From Planctomycetaceae bacterium (GTDB taxonomy: Bacteria; Planctomycetota; Planctomycetia; Planctomycetales; Planctomycetaceae): a DNA stretch of 9,475 nt. Shown here in pieces: positions 1-8,800 of this stretch (position 1 is the first letter of the stretch; each line of letters opens with the position of its first letter). Below the pieces are notes generated by a model that saw only the letters and a program-made list of their open reading frames with translations, searched no databases and had not been told where the DNA came from. The DNA lies in NCBI GenBank assembly GCA_020426065.1, contig JAGQQT010000124.1:1-9475 (forward strand). Direction: 5' to 3'. A program made the translations under genes and the position numbers.

Positions 1-3000
1 ATTGCCAGAATCCCCCCCAGCCAGACCAGCGAGAGAATTGCCAGACTGATGCGGGACACATGATCCTGGCCATACCCGGAAATTTCCTGAAGGGGTTTCT
101 CCAGTTGACCTGCACGTAAAATGCGGGGCCTGATCGAACTGGACGTACTGACCAGAGACCTGTCCCAGAATGGTTCTCCTCCGTCAGAATCAACCTGCGA
201 TTCGTACCCTGTGTTTCGCTCTCGCAACACGAGATAATCAGACCAGCCCTGCTCATTTTGCGGTGTTATTGGTGAATTCCAGCGATTCACGACTCGCCAT
301 CGGGTTTCATCAACCCCGGTTGACACACAGAGCGGAATACTTGCGAGTTCATGCCCCTGATCAGGATTCAGAATTCCCCATTGAATTCTCAGTAGACCAG
401 ACTCATCTGTGGGCGGCACATTCCGAGTAATGCGATAAGTCAGACCATCTGTCTTTTCAACGTTCAAATTCCCCGTCGCATCCCATTTGTGGGAGGAGTA
501 CTGAGTTGGAACGGTCACCTGCAGTTCTTCAACGGAGCTGTCCGCAGGCCAAAACAGAATCGATTCCCCAAGCCAGTTTCCGGCTTCGGCAAAAATCGTG
601 TGATCCCAGATGAGTTTCTGCTCTCCATCTGCTGCAGTTTCAGAGCTTTTCGCCGGAAAACTAACTGCCTCACTGGAAGTGGCAATGGGTGGTACAGAAT
701 CATTTCCCAAAGGAAGCTCCTCCGCTCCTGGGGGAAGATTTTGACGACGGAGTTCACAGGAAAACAGGGTACCATTGGCATCGACCTGCTCAGTATGCAT
801 CATGACTTCTGAGGCAACCCTGCTGGCCGGATCCAGCACAACCAGTGTCCAGGGATAACGAGATGTTCCCGGCAACAGTCTGACCGTCTGTGTAGTCTGG
901 CCAGCTCCCAAAACCCGAGGAGGATTGGCGAGGAGCCGGTTTGTGTTGGAAGTCACATCTTTCCGCCATTTGATGCGAATCTGGGCGGGACCATTGAGCG
1001 GTTCGGAGCTGTAAAGCTCAACCCGGTTCCTGATCTGTGCAGACCGGGTGGCCACCCGATGTCCATCATACTCCAGGATCACTTCTTCCGCGGTCCACAG
1101 TTCAGAATTGTCCAGGGATAACTGCCAGACTGCCTGCCCTTCTGGCCAGAGATTGTAAACAGAATTGGCGATTACAACATTCGGTTGAACCTGAAAACCC
1201 GTTTCGGCAGAGACGGTCAGGAAACTCGGTTTCGATTCCACCGCGACCAGAATGGCGCCTTCACCAGTGATGCGATAACAACTCGCATCCGGTTGAATAT
1301 CAACAGCCTCACCCCAGACCGCCTGAAAAGCATCAACCGTCATCCGACTCCATAAGTCATTCTCGCTCTGACTGGAAAGTATCAATCCACCCTGTGCAGG
1401 CTGGATTCCGAGTTGCCGGCTGCGGACTCCTTTTTGCTGAACCAGTCTCGGGAGTTCGATACGCCTCGGTTCCGCTCCAATTTCAATTACCTGGACGTAT
1501 CTCAACAAAACGACTTGCCGATTAGATGCGGAAGGATTCAGTTGAAATCGGGCCAGAAAGAATCCTGGCTGATTCGGATCTTCTTCTGACTTCAGTAATG
1601 TCGCGTTAATCGTATCCTGAAGAGCAATACGGTCTGGAAAACGGACCACAAACTCTCTCAGCTTTGTGTCTGAACTTTCAAAGACGAGCTTCCAGGCAAG
1701 GTCCAGCTGATGTGGAGTCAGATCAATCAACAAAGAAGATTCCTCTGCATTCAGCCCATTCTCTGTTTCCGGATTCACCGCAGTGACTGCCCCGCCAATC
1801 GTCAGTGCCAGCTGTTTTGCATGTCCAACGTTCCAGACAAGCGATTCCGCATCCACATTCGATTGTTCAGGAACCAACTCCCGATTCCCCGCCCTTAGTA
1901 CAACTCTCTTTCCCTGCAGTAGGCTACGCGGCAAAACCAGCTGTGAAGAAACGACTGCCGGAATCTGCAGACTGAGCAGAGTGGCAGCTTCAGTCAGCGT
2001 CTGCCGGGGAATCACAACCAGTTCAATCTGATAGCGGCGGAATGGAGAGGACTGATTTCCATAAGAGCGGGAGAGGGCGTTTTTCGGTTCCGCTTCAGGT
2101 ATCCCCAAGGCAGACAGAGATGAGGTAACCAGTGACACTTCCAGTCCCTGATCACCTGGCAGAGGGGTCAGAGAAACTGTTTTTCCGTTGACCACCGCCC
2201 GCAACGCCTGAATGCCCGAAACACCAGTAATCGGAATCAATACCCGATCGAGTGGATCTGGAGCATTCTCGATCAGATCAAAACGGCAGCGAATCTGTAA
2301 TCCTTCTCCCTCAGACGCCACCTCGTAACTGGCTGAGTGAAACAGCACATGCTGATGAGCATTGGGAAGAAACTCCCTGATTTTGAGCTGAGCGGCAGTT
2401 TGTGGGGTCACATAAACTATGGAAGGAAACTCACTGGGATCCAGCCCGGAAAAACCGGAGGTTAACTCGGCAGAGGGAACAGGAATCAACACATCTTCCC
2501 GCACAGGTTGCGGAGGAATTACGGCTGGTCCTGGCGTAGTTCCATCCTGGGCAAAGACAAGTTGCTGACAGGCCAGGCTGATCAGAAGGATGGACAAGCT
2601 GCGTTGCCGGACTAACGTCGACAGCTGTCCGCGCTTCGGGATGCGTCGTTCTACCTGGCTGAACTTCTGCAACCAGTTCACGAGCAGGTCCATCACCTGA
2701 GATGTCATCAGAACACTCCCGGCCACCACCAAGATCCACCGGGAGGAGTCCGTCGCTAAACCTCCTGCAACAACCATGAGCAATGCAAAGGCTATCAAAA
2801 ACGAGACCAGTTCCGGGAGCAGTTTCAAATAGCGCAACAGAATGACCACAAAAGAAGTCACCAGGAAAAACCATCCCAGAAACCCCCATTCAATCGATGC
2901 TGAAGAGGTTACAACAAATGGAATCGTCGATGGGCCTCCCTTCAGAGAGGCTTTCAGTGCCAGATGTGTTTGATCCTGAATGGCCTTTGTTACAAGCTGC

Positions 3001-5780
3001 TGAAATCCTGGAGAGGCGTTCTGGGATTTCCAGGAAGGGATTTGTTTCCAGAACGTCACTTCTGGCCCTGGCTGAACGACAACATCACGAGGGACGCAAA
3101 CCACTAGTGATGTCTGATCAGGTACGGAATCAACCTGTGGTTGCATGATCTGACGTCGATTCGGCAGGGAATAGGAAATCCGCACCTGTTGGACAGCGGC
3201 ATTGATGACAGGCAACTGGTATCGCTCCAGGTTCTGTTCGACACCCAGGCACAGGTCGTTGATCCAGATGGATCGCACGTAAACGGTTTCAGGAAACGTA
3301 ATTTCGTGAATCTGATGAGAGAAGGCGCTTCCCGCAGGAATCTGGAGTGTCCACTCCAGATCATAACCTGAAGAAGAGAAATCACTCAGATACAACAGCA
3401 ACTCCGCCTGGGGTTTCGCCTCAGCGGACGTGAAATCGCTGGTGCCGGATTCAGGCTCTGAGTTCAGTTTGAATTGTAATTCAAGGGGAGCCGAGGTCTG
3501 TGAATAAGTCCATTCCTGACCAGAAGGATTCTGTGGTCCCTGCAGTGGTGTCAGTGTCCCGAATTCAGCCAAGGAATTGATTACCGTTCCCTGAAAAGCC
3601 TGGTGCAGTAATCGGGGGAGTGGGAGTGATGCCCCTTCTGTTTGAGGCCAGGGGATCTCCCGCTGCAACAGCAAATCTCCGGGAACATCAGGCCATGAGA
3701 GGACCCACGTTATCTGACCACCATTTTGTGGTTCCAGATATCTCGTCAGTAATTCAGTGAGTTGAACGACGGTTCCATCCCGAGTCTGCCCACTCCATTC
3801 GATCAGCGGATCAGAAGGAGGAGTGATCCAGGTCAAACGGCTTGTCTGCTGCCGCACAAAGCTGGGAATGGAAATCTGTTGAGACAACCAGAGTTGTCCT
3901 GACTTTTGCACAAGCTGAGTCACCAGCTGACATTCTGAAACTGGAAAACTGGTGAGGGATTCCTGCGCAGTGGATTTGCTCTCTGTTTTGAACTGGAAAA
4001 TGGTGCGAGTCGCTTCGGTCAAATCTATCAACAACTTCAAGTCCTGTGAAACTGCATTGGCAGTTTCCGCAGGACTTTGACGAATTGTCTTGAGCCATGG
4101 GGGCAGCTCCCCCGGACGGCCAGCAGACTGTTCCGGAATGGTTCGCAGAATTTCCAGGGCAGAAGCATCCAGAAGACAGCGTTCCAGCACCCCGTTCTGG
4201 GGAATCAGTGCAGGCAGGGAGACGGTTAACTCTCCCTGAACCAGACGTTTCCAGGACAATGTCACCTGCAGGATGATCCCAGTTCGGACAGGAATGGCGG
4301 TACCACAATCAATCCAAAGCAGACTTTTTCCGTTTTGTCTTTGAGTCGTCCAGTTCAATGCCAGGGGAGTTCCCTGCTCATCCCAGGCCGAGACTGTGCC
4401 AATCTGAGCAGCATTGGGAAACTGAAATGAAGCCTGGTACAACCCGCTCTCCGTGGCGGTGCAATACATCTGATGCCGCAGATGCTGACGCTCCCCCGCA
4501 GAGTGCCCCTCAATCAACTGACGCACTCTCAATCGAGGATTTGCGGTTCCAATCAGTACCTTGAGACTGGCCTCCCGCGAGGTTGATTGAAACCTCCAGG
4601 TATCGCGACTTCGATCAATAAACCGGGCATCTAACTGTTCGAGGTTCTTCGGTGTGAAGGTTTGCAGATGGTAAGGAGACTCGACAGTAAAGGTAATTTC
4701 CTCACTGAGTTGTTCGAGCCCCGGGATCTGGGGAAGTACCAGATCAACTTCACCCTGAACAGACTTTTTCACTGTTCCTCGTACCCGCAGTATCACCGGC
4801 CCTGCCCGATCTCGTGGAATGGTCAGCATGCGGATTCCCGATTCCACAGTGGAATCCTGTACGACTTTGGTGAGATCCCGTTTCTGCTGATTTAATTCAA
4901 CGCCAGTTACTGCCCACGATTCGGGCAAAGTGATCCTGACGGAATCGGACTGATCCTGGAACTGTTCGAGCGTGTAATCCGAAACAAATGCAATCCCTGC
5001 TGCATTAACCTGAAACAGATGCACTGCTTTGGCGATGACAGGAATCGACTTGCTGGAGCGAGTCAGACTCCGCAGTTCAAACGAAAGCTCCGTCAGATCT
5101 CCACAGACAAGCTTCCATTCTCGAAAACCGTTGTTCGCTGGAGTCACCGTGCAGGCAATCTGCTCAGGATCATCAACCAGTATTTCAAACTCCTCTGGAA
5201 CCTTCAGAACCAGACTGCCAGCCAAAGAGAGTGGCAGTTTGAGTGAAAACCTTCCAGACCCGGCATTGATGGGTGTGGCCTGCCAGCGGCCATTGAGCAG
5301 ACTGGAGCCAGCTTCCGCATACACCAGCAGATTCCCATCAGAATCCAATCCCCAGTTTTTGGTCGTGCGTGTCCAGGAAAGCGACTCCACGCTCAGGTTG
5401 GTTTGACCCAGGGAAATCCACCCGGTCGTCAGATCCTGTTGATAATCGAGTGAGAATGTCCCTCGAACCAGCTTTCCGTTCTGAAATTCAGCGCGGTACT
5501 CGGCTCTGGCTGCAGGTCGGACAAACGGCCAGTCCTTTTCCAGTCCGCCATCATAAATTGTGCTCAACAAACGTTGTGAAGGGACCGGCCTCCAGTCTCC
5601 TTTAGGCCATAATTCCGGTGTTTCAGCCGGGACATAGATCCGGCGGATAGAATTTAGACTCTCCTGGGCATGAGCTGGTTGTGAGAAGACCAATAAAATC
5701 AACAAACACAGCACCAACAAACCACCTGCGCAGTAACCTGCGAATGGATATCGATGCCGGGTTTGAGAAAGATCTGCCAC
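1..5780 (-). CDS. Giant two-unit exported membrane protein of unknown function, 3' end beyond window (at least 1926 aa)
   Basis: Reading the minus strand from GTG at 5780-5778 gives 1926 codons without a stop, running off the left edge. The start is fixed by an in-frame TGA at 5789-5787, by AGGAA 10 nt upstream, and by the clean signal peptide that follows: basic start, Leu-rich core at about 19-33, cleavage motif AHA before QE at 38/39. Unit 1 is a beta-rich exodomain of about 925 residues, starting near RIYVPAETPELWPKGDW. Three membrane helices follow (about 965-985, 987-1009, 1014-1037), then a basic loop with VERRIPKRG. A fourth hydrophobic segment (about 1058-1077) looks like a second signal peptide. 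Unit 2 is again beta-rich from QDGTTPGP (1078) and reaches a hydrophobic stretch at 1911-1926, probably the first helix of another cluster. By analogy with unit 1, about 100-170 residues are missing, so the full length may be near 2,050. No enzyme motif is visible. It lies 44 bp behind the 1212-aa gene and is probably co-transcribed. Function is unknown; an envelope or surface role is inference. Confidence 0.92.
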   Translation of the reverse strand, partial: MADLSQTRHRYPFAGYCAGGLLVLCLLILLVFSQPAHAQESLNSIRRIYVPAETPELWPKGDWRPVPSQRLLSTIYDGGLEKDWPFVRPAARAEYRAEFQNGKLVRGTFSLDYQQDLTTGWISLGQTNLSVESLSWTRTTKNWGLDSDGNLLVYAEAGSSLLNGRWQATPINAGSGRFSLKLPLSLAGSLVLKVPEEFEILVDDPEQIACTVTPANNGFREWKLVCGDLTELSFELRSLTRSSKSIPVIAKAVHLFQVNAAGIAFVSDYTLEQFQDQSDSVRITLPESWAVTGVELNQQKRDLTKVVQDSTVESGIRMLTIPRDRAGPVILRVRGTVKKSVQGEVDLVLPQIPGLEQLSEEITFTVESPYHLQTFTPKNLEQLDARFIDRSRDTWRFQSTSREASLKVLIGTANPRLRVRQLIEGHSAGERQHLRHQMYCTATESGLYQASFQFPNAAQIGTVSAWDEQGTPLALNWTTQRQNGKSLLWIDCGTAIPVRTGIILQVTLSWKRLVQGELTVSLPALIPQNGVLERCLLDASALEILRTIPEQSAGRPGELPPWLKTIRQSPAETANAVSQDLKLLIDLTEATRTIFQFKTESKSTAQESLTSFPVSECQLVTQLVQKSGQLWLSQQISIPSFVRQQTSRLTWITPPSDPLIEWSGQTRDGTVVQLTELLTRYLEPQNGGQITWVLSWPDVPGDLLLQREIPWPQTEGASLPLPRLLHQAFQGTVINSLAEFGTLTPLQGPQNPSGQEWTYSQTSAPLELQFKLNSEPESGTSDFTSAEAKPQAELLLYLSDFSSSGYDLEWTLQIPAGSAFSHQIHEITFPETVYVRSIWINDLCLGVEQNLERYQLPVINAAVQQVRISYSLPNRRQIMQPQVDSVPDQTSLVVCVPRDVVVQPGPEVTFWKQIPSWKSQNASPGFQQLVTKAIQDQTHLALKASLKGGPSTIPFVVTSSASIEWGFLGWFFLVTSFVVILLRYLKLLPELVSFLIAFALLMVVAGGLATDSSRWILVVAGSVLMTSQVMDLLVNWLQKFSQVERRIPKRGQLSTLVRQRSLSILLISLACQQLVFAQDGTTPGPAVIPPQPVREDVLIPVPSAELTSGFSGLDPSEFPSIVYVTPQTAAQLKIREFLPNAHQHVLFHSASYEVASEGEGLQIRCRFDLIENAPDPLDRVLIPITGVSGIQALRAVVNGKTVSLTPLPGDQGLEVSLVTSSLSALGIPEAEPKNALSRSYGNQSSPFRRYQIELVVIPRQTLTEAATLLSLQIPAVVSSQLVLPRSLLQGKRVVLRAGNRELVPEQSNVDAESLVWNVGHAKQLALTIGGAVTAVNPETENGLNAEESSLLIDLTPHQLDLAWKLVFESSDTKLREFVVRFPDRIALQDTINATLLKSEEDPNQPGFFLARFQLNPSASNRQVVLLRYVQVIEIGAEPRRIELPRLVQQKGVRSRQLGIQPAQGGLILSSQSENDLWSRMTVDAFQAVWGEAVDIQPDASCYRITGEGAILVAVESKPSFLTVSAETGFQVQPNVVIANSVYNLWPEGQAVWQLSLDNSELWTAEEVILEYDGHRVATRSAQIRNRVELYSSEPLNGPAQIRIKWRKDVTSNTNRLLANPPRVLGAGQTTQTVRLLPGTSRYPWTLVVLDPASRVASEVMMHTEQVDANGTLFSCELRRQNLPPGAEELPLGNDSVPPIATSSEAVSFPAKSSETAADGEQKLIWDHTIFAEAGNWLGESILFWPADSSVEELQVTVPTQYSSHKWDATGNLNVEKTDGLTYRITRNVPPTDESGLLRIQWGILNPDQGHELASIPLCVSTGVDETRWRVVNRWNSPITPQNEQGWSDYLVLRERNTGYESQVDSDGGEPFWDRSLVSTSSSIRPRILRAGQLEKPLQEISGYGQDHVSRISLAILSLVWLGGILA
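2550..2888 (-). other. Internal membrane hub of the two-unit protein: three helices, basic loop and a second signal-like helix
   Basis: This segment encodes residues 965-1077. Three hydrophobic helices (starting FLGWFFL, LVSFLIAF and WILVVAG) are joined by a basic turn (RYLK) and a polar turn (ATDSSR). A strongly basic loop with VERRIPKRG and VRQR follows, then a helix with ILLISLACQQLVFA. By the positive-inside rule the basic turn and loop face the cytoplasm, which places both large beta-rich regions outside. The last helix has the n-region, core and -1 Ala of a signal peptide, so it could be an uncleaved anchor or a cleavage site dividing the polypeptide at 1077/1078. Confidence 0.75.
4191..4769 (-). 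repeat. Diverged tandem protein module (period about 173 residues) within unit 1
   Basis: Two positions in unit 1 share a motif of two basic residues, any residue, VQGE, then four residues around LP. They are KKSVQGEVDLVLPQIPG at residues 338-354 (4769-4719) and KRLVQGELTVSLPALIPQNG at residues 511-530 (4250-4191). Each follows strands of alternating hydrophobic residues, including a VRITLPESW-type strand at 281-289 before the first copy and SFQFPNAAQIGTVSAW before the second. This suggests a duplicated beta-sandwich module. The similarity is at protein level and diverged. Confidence 0.5.
5667..5780 (-). other. Signal peptide coding region of the two-unit protein
   Basis: Residues 1-38 contain several basic residues near the N-terminus, a Leu/Val-rich core (LLVLCLLILLVF) and a cleavage motif AHA followed by QE. 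This fits Sec export and type I signal peptidase cleavage. There is no lipobox cysteine at the cleavage position, so a lipoprotein is unlikely. Confidence 0.85.
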
Positions 5781-5790
5781 GATAATTCAT

Positions 5791-5795
5791 TTCCT
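5791..5795 (-). promoter_or_regulatory. Ribosome binding site (AGGAA) that decides the GTG start of the downstream giant gene
   Basis: AGGAA on the minus strand ends 10 nt before the GTG at 5780. It directly abuts the ATG at 5790, which is too close to serve that codon. The ATG frame closes after 56 codons, whereas the GTG frame opens into a textbook signal peptide and a giant open frame. The 44-bp spacer (5781-5824) shows no hairpin plus T-run, so readthrough from the upstream gene is likely. Confidence 0.6.
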
Positions 5796-5824
5796 GTTCT
5801 GTTGACGAATGCACCAATAATTTC

Positions 5825-8800
5825 CTAGCGGGATCGGGATGAGCCCAACAGGTCGGATTTAGGAGGCAGAATCCTTGTCACATCATCAGGTCCAACTCCA
5901 TGAATGTCCATCTGGATGGCCGCTTCACTCTGATCATCCTGTTCATGATGAGGACCGATGATAATCAGAGTCGGTTCATCCGGTATTGGACGGAAAAACC
6001 ATGCCAGTGAACTCGCAATCGCCACCGTCAGCAAACCAAGCAGCAGGGGCTGTGCCAGTACCGCTGTCTGATAGGGGAAATTCAATGCCAGAAATGAAAC
6101 CAGCAGAATGACAGCCAGGATCAGAAACGGACGCTGGGGCCGTGTCGCAGCGATCAAAACAATAAACAGGAGGAGTGGCACTCCGCAGCCAATCGTAAAC
6201 AGCAAACCTCGCCCAACTCCCGAAAACTGGACGGTGTGTGGCCAGTTGTAAGCTGTGAACAGATAAGAATTCCCAGACTCATTCAGAGGAGGGAATGCAG
6301 CTGATTGTGATCCCTGCTGAAGAAGCGGCAAACGACGAAAACCAAATCGGGACCACTGCCACTGGTGTTGAATCTGCAGTGAGTCAGGTGGCTGCAGCAG
6401 GTAAACTCCATCGGGCAGCCCCAGAGTCCAGCTCAATGAACTGATACGATGAGAAAGAGAATGCTCAGGAAGCGTCAGAGCAACCGACTTCAACGCCCCG
6501 CCCAACGCCCGCTCCCGATGTCGGAACATCAGGTCACAACGTCCCGGACGCCCCACAGCTTCCTGGGGGAACTGCAGTACAACCTGCTTTTCTGTCATGG
6601 ACACATTCAGGATCGCAATACGAGAGGATCCGTCTGCACTCCAGACGCCGCTTACAAATGACTCCATTCCCTCTCTCTCAATCGTGAGGCTGGCAGGAGT
6701 TCGGGCAATCATCAAGGACAGCTCACTGGCCAGCGAACTGTCTGGCGAGAGCCGGGTGACCATTGAAGCGGCAATAAAACCAACATCTTCACTCTGTCGA
6801 CTCCGTCCCAGATTAATCATCAGGTCAACCGACCGATCCGGTTGTGTCGTCGTCAGCAGGGTCGCCTGATCACTCCGCCCAACCATTTCCCAGTCGTTAC
6901 TGAGGACATCGCATTCGAAAGGGATAGCCAGTTGCAGAAACTCACTGATCTTGTCGGCAGGTGTTACCCGCACAACGGGCACCTGCAGCGAACAGGATGA
7001 TTCAGACTCCATATCCAGTGGCAACTCACAGATGGCCCGAAACCGAATGGGCCCCAGGACAGGGGCGGCTGGCTGATAGATGTAAACACTGCTTTTCTGC
7101 TGCCCGTTCACAGGGCTGTTCTGCAGATTCAGCAAACCTTTCTGTTCATCAAAAAAGAACAGTCTGGGAGTTGAACCGGCATTGCCTTGTACCGGCAAGA
7201 CTTCGAATTGAATTGTCTCGGCCGGGATCTCTTCCACCAACAGATCAAAGATCATTTCAACCTGAACTTCGTTACGGGTTGTATTGACCGAGTTGACGAC
7301 GACTGTCTTTTTGCAGAAAGAACTTTGCTGTACGGGCAACAGTTTGACCGGGATTTCGGTCATGGCATCTGTCAGCTGGAAATAATTTTCACGTGAGGCC
7401 AACCCCAGTGGAGTGGCGTATTGCTCGACAGTCTGTTTTAACTGCTGCCATCGCTGTCCGGGAATGACCTGGATTCCTTCCCGCTGCAATTCCAGTGCAT
7501 AACGAAATGAATCCGTTGAAACACGCAGAAAATGATCGTGAAATGCGGAACTGCTGTTTGGCGCCACGATATTAGGCAGCGAACAGTTAATCAGAAGTGC
7601 CTCGGCTGCCTGCTTCTGCCATCCGGCTGGCATTGGACGACGGGCCTGAAAGCGAATCGAGCGGGGTTCCTGCCATTGAGAAACCTGCAACAGCAACTGA
7701 TCCGCTTTCTCAAATACAACATCGATCTGCTCACCCCGAGATGTAATTGCCGAAAGCTCCCATTGCTGGGCATCAAACTGCTTCCAGTCGATCGTGAGGG
7801 AATCCAGTGTTCCATTCTGAGGTGTGATCAGGATCTCGGCAGACAACTCCATTCGGTCTGACCGGACCAGCAGATCATAGTAGCTTTCCGAAGAAAAGGT
7901 CGTTTGGGCCCGTTGAGCGGCCATCACCAGTCGATATGGCTGGCTGTAGTATCGGTACGCCTGAACCAGATCTGCTTTTGATCCCAGTTCACGCGGGTCT
8001 ATCGGCAGAACTCGTTCAGACTGGCTGGTATTCTGTGTCATTCGCCAATCAGAAGAACGCAGAATCCCAATTCGTCCCAACTCTCGACGCGCTCCCCGCA
8101 CAACAAATCCATCCAGGGAAATTTCGCTCTCGAAACGGCGAATTGGAGAACTCAATTCCCACTGCAGTGAGACCGTGCTCTGCACGGGTTGAGAAAAAAT
8201 TACGTCAAAGATGGCTGGATTGGATGCGTTGAATTCATATTTAATCGGACGGTCAGCTACAACATTGTCCAGCTGGAATCCAGCCGGTAACTGGACCGTC
8301 AATTTGTCAAGAACTCCCTGCTCGACAGTGAGTGTCTGCTGGGCCCGAATCAGAGTGCTGCTGCTCTGACGCGACAGCTCAATCCGCGATTCCACATCAA
8401 ACACAGCTTCCTGAGACGGGGATGAAGCCTGGGGAGACCATTTCAAATCAATCGTCTGTTGAAAACCGGCAATACGGGCCAGTGTTCCCTGGGCATTCAC
8501 CTGCCGGTCCAGAAAACCAGCACTTTCCAGTGAGATCGCCAGGTCCCGTTCCGGTACCTGCAGTCGAAGTTCGGTTCGGGAGGCATCCGGGCAACTCATC
8601 AGCAGACGTTCCTGCATCCCCGTTCTGGTAATGGGAACCAGCAGATTGAGTTTCAAGGCCAGGTTATTCAACCCTCGGGACCACAACACCCACTGATCAC
8701 TATCAACATCGCGAGCCACCATCACCCGGTTGCGGGGAGCGGCTTCAGGTTGAACAGAAACAATCTCAAATCCACTCAACACCGCTTCACTCATCCGGAG

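Noticed and set aside
3811..4308. 165-codon minus-strand frame, and a similar 152-codon one at 2431-2889
   Set aside because: Both lie wholly inside the giant open frame in another register. Their translations have erratic composition with many Cys, Ser and Pro and no domain signature.
5623..5817. 64-codon minus-strand frame starting at TTG 5817 or ATG 5790 with a hydrophobic stretch
   Set aside because: It overlaps the signal-peptide region of the giant gene in another frame and ends quickly. The GTG frame gives a better signal peptide, better ribosome binding site spacing and a giant continuation.
5781..5824. Terminator between the two genes
   Set aside because: The 44-bp spacer has no stable stem followed by a T-run on the minus strand.
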